NCBI GenBank assembly: GCA_034509735.1
Contig: JACGWO010000011.1
Coordinates: 11,317,866 to 11,381,865, forward strand
DNA: 64,000 nucleotides
From: Sesamum alatum
Taxonomy: Eukaryota > Streptophyta > Magnoliopsida > Lamiales > Pedaliaceae
Direction of reading: 5' to 3'
A model generated the notes under the pieces. The model worked only from the letters and a program-made list of their open reading frames with translations, searched no databases and was not told the DNA's origin. Positions 57,591-64,000 of this stretch are shown piece after piece (position 1 is the first letter of the stretch; every line of letters begins with the position of its first letter). The position numbers and the translations under genes were made by a program.

Positions 57591-59080
57591 ATCCCAGGGG
57601 GACGAAAATTTATCACCTTATTCCTGCAGTCCACATGAGCATAGCTCCTCGACAACCAATTCTTTCCTAAAATCACATCAAATTCCCGCATATTGATTTG
57701 TATTAGGTCAGCTTTAAATGGGTGACGGTCATCGAGGCCTATGACACAGTCCTTATACACCAACTTAGCTATCAGGACTTTGTTCCCAGGCGTAGCTACT
57801 CTATAGGGTTCATTCAGGAGTTCAGGCTTGCTACCTAATTGCCTAGCAAACCCCTTGGATACAAAGGAATGTGTAGTGCCACAATCAAATAAAGTATAAG
57901 CGATAGAGGTATTGATCATGAGGTTACCTGTGACCACATCCTCTGCATCCCTCGCTTCCTCTTGCGTCAGGGCGAACACCCTGGCATTCCCCTTGTGTTG
58001 CGGTTGGGCACGAGTAGGGGCAGCGACCGGGTTGGAAGTGGTTCTCGGATCGGGGTGAGTACACTCAACCACTCTATGACCTTGTCGTCCGCATCGAAAG
58101 CACGCTCCTGACACCCAACGACACTCCCCCACATGTCTCTTGTGACAACGATTACACTCCCCTATTTAGGCCTTGGGCGAAGCTGCAGTAGGTGGAGCGG
58201 GCCTTTTATTCGTCGATGATGCGGGTCGGCAGATGGGGTGCCCTCCCACTGGATTTTGTCCAGGCCTGGGCCTTTTCAACCTATTCTCGATGTCTCTCCT
58301 AGCGATATCAGCCTCAACCCTAATGGCGGCTCCCAAGAGCTCATCGAAACTTCTTGCCTCATAGATGGCTAGTGCGGTTTGAATGCGACTCTTAAGGCCC
58401 TTCGTGAACTTATGGATTTTGAGTAAGGGGTCAGCCATGATCGTGGGCGAGTACTTCCCAAGGGTATGGAATCTAGCTGAGTATTCCACCACAGACATGT
58501 CGGGGGCTTGGAGTAGGGCGTCAAATTCTGCCATCTTTTGCAACCTGACGGCACTAGGGAAGAAATGCTTTAGGAAGGCCTCTTTAAATCCATCCCAGGT
58601 TATGGGACATCCGACTAACAGTACGGGTGACATGCCCTCCCACCAGAGGGCTGCTTCACCAACCAAGAACGGTACCACCACCCTTGGTCTAATTCCCATG
58701 GGGATCTCCATCAAATCGAAATTATCTTCTATCTCCTTAACATTTTTGTACTACCTCTGGATCATGGGATCCATCAAAGGTGGGTACATGAGCCCTCCTC
58801 AAGGCCTTATAGTGGGTCATGGTCCCTAAGTTATCCTGGGCTTGAGCCGCGGGTTGAGCTTGGGTTTGGTTCTGATTTTGGGCGCAAATTGCTTGGGCTA
58901 CCGCTGTGGCTATGGCTATGAGGTCCTCTTGTATAATGTCAGGTTGATTCATCGGCTTGGATTTGGTTGGGGTACAACCGGTGGTAGTGGCGGGGGCTGA
59001 ATAGGTGGTTGCTCATTGGTAGCCTCACTGCTAGAGGCATAACGGGAGTTTTGTGTAGAGCGTCTAGGTCGGCCCACCAT
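57591..59080 (-). pseudogene. Chromovirus-like gag and protease
   Basis: Gag starts at ATG 59080 (MVGRPRRSTQNSRYASS), shifts frame near 58955, and continues through the gag core (GEAALWWEGMSPVLL, FKEAFLKHFFPSAVR, MSVVEYSARFHTLGKY). The zinc knuckle CFRCGRQGHRVVEC follows, then the protease with FDCGTTHSFVS, where the family has D-x-G(A)-x-x-S-F. Another shift near 57590 leads to reverse transcriptase. At least four frame changes or stops mean it is dead. Confidence 0.87.
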
Positions 59081-59493
59081 ATTCCTACAGAACGAGAAAG
59101 TTGTTATAATGAGTTTGACCTACCATCCTTTCGCCCAAAATACAGATATTCATTATTATCATTAGTAGTAGTGGTGGTAGTAGTAGTAATGCATATTTGT
59201 ACGTACGAAGCTCCTGTTTGCTTAGAGTGCAACAACTAGTTCAAGTAACATTGGTCAAAGAGGAGAATGGGAAAGACCAAAATAATTAGGAAATAACATA
59301 AATAAGTCAAGAGCTGCCTTTAATTACTAATGTCAAAAGTTGTTGTACTCATCCCTGAGGACTATACTTGGTAAAAATTAAAAAAAAAACTTCCTAGAAA
59401 ATAAAAAATAAAGTGTACTTTCATTGACAATATCCTACTACCACCCATCCAGGGCACTGCTACTAGCTTTCTTTTTTTTCCTGCCCCTAACGT

Positions 59494-59924
59494 CTACTCA
59501 TCAACCTTCAACATGTCAGCTGCCTCTTCCTCGGGGTCCTCCTCAGATCGGACTTGGCATTTTGTTTTGCCAAAAGTTCCTCTAGGTCACGCCTTACTAC
59601 ATCTACTTGGTGTTGCAGGATTTAGTTCTCCTCCTTGAGTACACTTGTTTCAGCTTGATACTTAGTTGATAACTCCCCATGGGCCTGCTCCAACTCATCA
59701 TATCTCTTCAGCTCATCTTGGTATATGAGTGCCAAGCGGGTACACTCCCTCCTCAAGAAATCATTTTCCCTTTCGCTCCTATCCAAACACCTCTACAAAT
59801 CTACTATCAACATGGCCATATCCCCAAGCTGCCCCATAGTTGCAACTAATCGGTCTGTTAAGTGGCCGGCAGGCTGTGGGAAATCTCTATAGCCAGTCAC
59901 TCTAGATCCATCGCAGCGATCCAT
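59494..59924 (-). pseudogene. Leader ORF upstream of gag, coiled-coil protein
   Basis: From ATG 59924 the minus strand reads MDRCDGSRVTGYRDFPQPAG, then after a TAG at 59793-59795 a heptad-rich helix (LDRSERENDFLRREC, RYDELEQAHGELSTKY). A TAA follows near codon 100, then more heptads (ILQHQVDVVRRDLEELL). A probable frame change leads to an acidic end (SEEDPEEEAADML) and a TAG at 59494-59496. Both internal stops are one C-to-T step from Gln codons, and coding character continues across them. The position is between the primer site and gag. I do not recognise the protein and do not know its role. Confidence 0.6.
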
Positions 59925-60136
59925 TACCTACACATGAGACGAGATTCTATTAGCTTCTAGTGTTGCCCGGCTCGTGAAAGTCTAAGAGGAGAGAAAATTA
60001 GACCTCGAATGACCTTCTATTATCACTTCGTGAGATAGATCCCTATTTGGTCCATACTTGCATGATCCTAACCTATAGTTCGGGGTGTAACCTAAAGTCA
60101 TGAGACCATAATATCTCTACCCAAAGTCATAACCTG

Positions 60137-60148
60137 GCTCTGATACCA
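60137..60148 (-). other. Primer binding site (tRNA-iMet) of the chromovirus-like element
   Basis: Minus strand TGGTATCAGAGC, six bases from the end of the 5' LTR (GGCGTGACA). Confidence 0.92.
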
Positions 60149-60154
60149 CTTAAC

Positions 60155-60972
60155 TGTCACGCCCCCTTTGGGAGTGTGCCAGCGGCGGTGTTCTAGGTAC
60201 TAGGACCAAAACACCAAGCCACTTTCGCAGATTTGCTAACTCGAAAGAAATCCCACCGCATCCTCCTTATTATTCAGCAATAACATCCCAACAACCCATA
60301 ACCATTAATTCATAGATATTACAATTTTGAATGCTAACAAAGAAGAAAAATGAAAGTCTAACTAGTACTACGAGTCCTGAGTTCTCCTATCTTCGACGTC
60401 CACGCTTGGATCACCAACCCCAATATTGCTGTCATTTTTCTCCTTCCTCTAACTCATCTGCAAGATGTGTAAGGGAGGGGGGGGGGTTGAGCGACTGATC
60501 GCCCAGTAAGTGGTTCCTTCCGTCTATAGCGATATTAGGGCCACAGGGTACTTAGATATTTAAGAGATACAATTCACAAAAAATATTGGTTAACTGACAA
60601 ATAGGAATATGATAGCCAAGTAGTTCATCATGAAATCAGTTGAATACAAATGAGGAGCATGCATCAAATATTGTGGGCTCAATCTATAACCCCGATTGAG
60701 GAGGGTCCAGAGCAACTTTTGTACATGCTTAGGGGCTTCAGTTATCTCAATCTATAACCCCGATTGAGAGGGTCCAGGACGGCTTTTCTACCCGCTTAAG
60801 GGTCCTTTCTTATCTCAATTTTTTACTCTAATTGAGAGGGTCCAGAACAGCTTTTATACCCGCTTAAGGGTTGTGATTTATTTCTCACATTAATCTTCAA
60901 ATCCACATGAACAAACCACCGATTCGCACAACCAAAAAGAATACTTATGATTTCTTTATTCAAATATATATA
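60155..60972 (-). repeat. 5' LTR of the chromovirus-like element, first part
   Basis: It begins TGTCACGCCCCC on the + strand (LTR end ...GGGCGTGACA on the coding strand). It is interrupted at 60973 by a small LTR element. Where it resumes after 63553 and where it ends are not determined. Three ~80-bp tandem subrepeats lie at 60677-60868, each with CTCAAT...ATTGAG inverted pairs followed by GGGTCCAG and CCCGCTTAAGGG. Confidence 0.75.
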
Positions 60973-61333
60973 TGTTGGTACAAATTTTTAACTCCATCAA
61001 AGTCTCCTATCAAATTTGTTGGTACAAATTCATAACTCCATCAAAATCTCCTATCAACTCATCTTCTTCTCCCCAAGCTCCCCTGCGTCTCACGTAAGTA
61101 ACCCTTTTTTACTAGAAATTCACCTCCCCTCATACAATGTACAATGGACTATATATATACACTAGAAAGTGGGGGGGGGGGGGGGTGAAAAGACAATATC
61201 GCCCCCCCAACCGCCCACTAACCCCACTAACTTAGTGGGTGTAACCGCCAACCGCCATGGGTAACTTGATAATTTCATAATACTCCTCCGAGAAATTACA
61301 TTTTGGTCCTTTGGTTAAATTCCTATACCATCA
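60973..61333 (-). repeat. Small LTR element, left LTR
   Basis: TGTTGGTACAAATT ... CCTATACCATCA. The first ~44 bp are repeated once in tandem inside the LTR. It contains a poly-G run of about 16. Confidence 0.88.
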
Positions 61334-61350
61334 GTAGCCCCCCCTCAACT
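61334..61350 (-). other. Small LTR element polypurine tract
   Basis: Minus strand TTGAGGGGGGGCTAC directly before the LTR start TGATGG. Confidence 0.75.
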
Positions 61351-62042
61351 CCGAAATATTCTATAGGAATATTTACAAGATTGACTCCTCTCCAACATTC
61401 ATGTATACCCGTGCAAAAGTCTGTACATAGTTTCAAACAAGCCGGTTTATTTTGATTCATTCTATGGTTAAGAAGACAACTATCTACTAGATTTTGTTAA
61501 AAAAAAATTTCTCATGCTTGAGAGTCTGTATAATAGGTCTTTTCATGGTAACTGAATTGGTATATTTCTTAAATATTTATAATAGTTGGATTCTTGGTCC
61601 TCAGCAGAGCTCATTTTTAGATGATGGTTAATCACTAACATTAATAAGTTGTTTGTAAACTTGACAATTTTCATTCTATGTGAATTCATTTTGTCCAATT
61701 TTATGGATAGTCAAATATAGAATATCCCTTGCCCGTTGTACCTTGATCTCCGCACATTGTGCATGTATCTCTTAAATAAGTCGCTTTCTACTAACTTCTT
61801 AATGGGATCCCGATCAATCCTCAGGAATTTTTGTAAGCAAATTCATAGAATCAAAAAATGTTCAATTTGATTTCTTAGCTGAAAATAACAATGTCAAGCA
61901 ACTCAATGTTATGTGCATCTAGTCAAAAGGAATTCTTATTCACTTTATATTTTTGTTGTAAGCTTCAATTATTTTGTATGCCTCAAGGAAACTTTAGCTT
62001 TTCTCTGGTGTGTCTCAAGGAAGCTTTTTGTTTCTGGGCTCT

Positions 62043-62279
62043 TGAGGGGCCGTCCCCCTCTATGGTTAAGTAAAGTATCAATGTAAGGGGCCATCCCCCT
62101 CTAAGAGAATCAACGTGAGGGGCCATCCCCCTCTAATGAGTATCAATATGAGGGGCCATCCCCCTCTAAGAGAATCAACATGAGGGGTCATCTCCCTCTA
62201 ACGAGTATCAATGTGAGGGGTCGTCCCCCTCTAATGTTTAGATAGAGTACTGATGTGAGGGGCCATCCCCCTCTAAGAG
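62043..62279. repeat. Minisatellite of GAGGGG-CCAT-CCCCCTC hairpin units
   Basis: Seven copies of a ~33-40-bp unit with core GAGGGGCCATCCCCCTC, spaced by (T)AAGAGAATCAA(C/T)(G/A)T or AATGAGTATCAATAT. Each core can fold into a GC stem. It lies inside the small LTR element. Confidence 0.85.
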
Positions 62280-63189
62280 TATCAATACTTTTTTGTTTAT
62301 TCTTCACAATGCGCATTTAGCTCAAGAAGCTTTTAGGATATTTAGTATAAATGAAGTTATTAAACATTTATTGTGAAGGACTTTTATATATATTTTTATA
62401 TATGTAATTTAGGAGATATTCCCTTTCTAGATATTTAATCGTAGGAAAATAGAGGCGGAAAGCCAAAAACCGAGCACAGGAGGGGAAGAGCCGAGAAATC
62501 CTCGTACCATCTCCCCCTCAAAACGAAAATAATTCTTTTATTAGGTGCTTTTTCGCTAGACGGATGCTCCTATCCTGGCGGATGTCATCTTTACAATCAT
62601 GTGAGTCTTCTAACTCGTTCTACCATCCACCGTCGTGCATATATACAGAGACTACTATGCTAACCAATATGCCAGAATATTTAAATAAAAAATCACAACT
62701 AATTCCCCTAATTATATTCATTCCCTCGGGATCTTGTATTCACCGAGAACTTGACCGAATCTCTCGAGGACTCTTGCACTTTTTCACCTGGTCAAATTCG
62801 CTTTGGCCTCCATTGAGCATGTAGGATCATTAGGATAGGGTAAAAGTGGCAGTGGAAGTCCAGGAAGAGAGATTCTTCTTGGACTTCTGCCTTGGGGATG
62901 AAATTTACTCCAGGAAGTTGACGGCAGAAGGGCCTTCTCAATTTGCTACAAGAAAATTAATAATTTGATTAAAAGAGGTTTTTTATGTGAAACCAAAAAA
63001 ATGAACTAAAAAGAAAATGAGAATGGGTTTCCGCATTTCGGTATTTAAGCTCAGGAAGAAGAAGACGGGTGCGTGGCCGGACAATTTTGCCGGCGGCCGA
63101 ACGATGGCAGCGTATTAGCTGAGCCAACAGACCTCTCCTTTTTGGGTTTTCAGAATCTCTCGTACTCAAAAGACATCTCTGAACGTTCC
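62280..63189 (-). other. Interior of the small LTR element, no recognisable protein
   Basis: The longest minus-strand frame (62969-63169) is 66 codons and rich in Arg/Ser. It matches nothing I recognise and lacks a clear ATG. Probably untranslated leader. Confidence 0.5.
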
Positions 63190-63206
63190 CACAGACGACG
63201 AAAATT

Positions 63207-63548
63207 TGTTAGTACAGATTTATAACTCCATCAAAATCTCCTATCAAATTTGTTGGTACAAATTTATAACTCCATCACAATCTCCTATAGACTCATCTTC
63301 TTCTCCCCAAGCTCCGCTGCCTCTCACGTATGTAACCCTTTTTTACCAGAAATTCCCCTCCCCCATACAATTTACAATGGACTATATATATACACTAGAA
63401 AGGGGGGGGGGGGGGAGACAATATCACCCACCAACCGCCCACTAACTTAGTGGGTGTAACCGCCAACCGCCATGGGTAACTTGATAATTTCGTAATACTC
63501 CTCGGGGAAATTACATTTTGGTCCTTTGGTTAAATTCCTGTACCATCA
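63207..63548 (-). repeat. Small LTR element, right LTR (5' LTR)
   Basis: TGTTAGTACAG ... CCTGTACCATCA, matching 60973-61333, including the internal 44-bp tandem duplication and a poly-G run. Confidence 0.88.
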
Positions 63549-63655
63549 ATATAAAAAAGGGATATATATGTATATATACATAGTATACGCATAGACAAAG
63601 TACACGAAGTCTACAGTACATGAAAAAGGAAGAAAAATCACCTTGCTCATTCTCA

Positions 63656-64000
63656 TTCAATCAAAATGTCGTCAGGTATACTTATTTCTTTCCTCAATTT
63701 CGAACACTAACTTATTGCAATTAAACTAAGTGGGTTATCCTCATATCATCTACATGCTTACGCCTTTATATATATATATACCCTTATATGTTTATTAAGG
63801 AATGAAATGGATGCATCGGGAAGTATTTAACTTAGCAGAGCAACTCTACTATAGCAAGGAATTTCACGTTTTCAAGGTATTAAAAACTTCTATCACCACG
63901 CCATACATGAATAATTCGAAGGAAAAATTGCGAACATTGCAAAAGGGTTCCTATTCTAACATAGTGGAAGAATTTTTGGAAGGAAACAATTCACGTGAGT
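63656..64000 (+). other. Possible exon(s) of an unidentified gene at the window edge
   Basis: ATGTCGTCAG/GTATAC at about 63666 looks like a short first exon with a donor site. From about 63800 to the end of the window a frame stays open for about 66 codons (KWMHREVFNLAEQLYY ... NIVEEFLEGNNSR) after a possible acceptor (TTATTAAG). Composition is protein-like, but I do not recognise the family and cannot see its end. It may equally be chance or the rest of the interrupted LTR. Confidence 0.25.

Larger units (their letters stand above)
55529..60154 (-). mobile_element. Chromovirus-like Ty3/gypsy element, truncated in integrase
   Basis: The internal region on the minus strand carries leader ORF, gag, protease, reverse transcriptase, RNase H and the first part of integrase, ending at 55529 inside the integrase core. 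The primer site at 60137-60148 and LTR start at 60155 define the 5' side. Several frameshifts. The single RNase H and overall domain style fit the Del/Tekay type of chromovirus. The chromodomain that would confirm it is missing. Confidence 0.85.
60973..63548 (-). mobile_element. Small non-autonomous LTR retrotransposon, 2576 bp
   Basis: Two direct LTRs (60973-61333 and 63207-63548) with TG...CA ends are flanked by ATATA on both sides (60968-60972 and 63549-63553). The minus strand is the coding orientation: a G-rich purine tract adjoins the left LTR and a primer-site-like CGTCGTCTGTGGGAACG adjoins the right one. That resembles the CGCCGTCTGTGGGAA start of Tat/Athila elements. The 1.87-kb interior has no gag or pol, so it depends on another element. 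The LTRs differ by several percent by eye. Confidence 0.85.

Noticed and set aside
62043..62279. Repeat array that could be mistaken for a CRISPR or a tRNA-like cluster
   Set aside because: Units vary in spacing, the spacers repeat, and the array sits inside an LTR element of a plant genome.

Overview
The window looks like eudicot plant nuclear DNA. Evidence: AT-rich intergenic sequence, GT-AG introns, two recognisable plant housekeeping-type genes, and heavy nesting of LTR retrotransposons with 5-bp target duplications. Other mobile DNA includes a CACTA transposon, Mutator-like foldback elements with 9-bp duplications, Helitrons and a tRNA-derived SINE. I cannot name the species.

Positions 1-34142 are a nest of retrotransposons. 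A Tat-lineage Ty3/gypsy element (1-19060, + strand, 5' end outside the window) is split in its protease by a complete Ty1/copia element (1772-11378, - strand, two ~2-kb LTRs, duplication GTCTT). The Tat element has both RNase H domains and an integrase but has lost most of its reverse transcriptase. Between pol and its 3' LTR it carries a tandem array of GATC hairpins and a spliced antisense gene (18222 down to 15755) with its own TATA box. The Tat element itself sits in a CACTA transposase gene (19061-22867, - strand), which is also interrupted by a probable solo LTR (20598-22547). A second, older copia element of the same type (22874-34142) is rearranged: its LTR pieces fit together as a complete element if one 10-kb interval has been inverted. 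Its leader holds a 1.8-kb Mutator-like foldback insertion with a perfect 9-bp duplication.

Positions 34143-55000 are gene-bearing. There is a broken GNAT acetyltransferase 3' end (about 34987-35158). A four-exon gene for cytochrome c oxidase subunit 6b runs from 35952 to 38384, with exons too short for ORF finders. A two-exon tetraspanin gene of the TET8 type runs from 49148 to 51067. Between them the sequence is AT-rich and full of small DNA transposons: several 9-bp-duplication MITEs, a non-autonomous CACTA element, three Helitrons (two almost adjacent), a SINE, and a 1.34-kb element that is one giant hairpin inside an (AT)n tract.

Positions 55000-63560 are retrotransposons again. A Tat-type LTR end abuts a truncated chromovirus-like Ty3/gypsy element on the - strand (55529-60154 internal, LTR from 60155). 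That element has an extra coiled-coil leader ORF before gag, broken by two nonsense codons. Its LTR is split by a small non-autonomous LTR element (60973-63548, duplication ATATA) that carries a minisatellite of hairpin units and no gag or pol. The last 350 bp hold an open frame that might be an exon of an unidentified gene.

Most coding sequences here are dead transposon genes. COX6B and the tetraspanin are the only host genes that read as intact.
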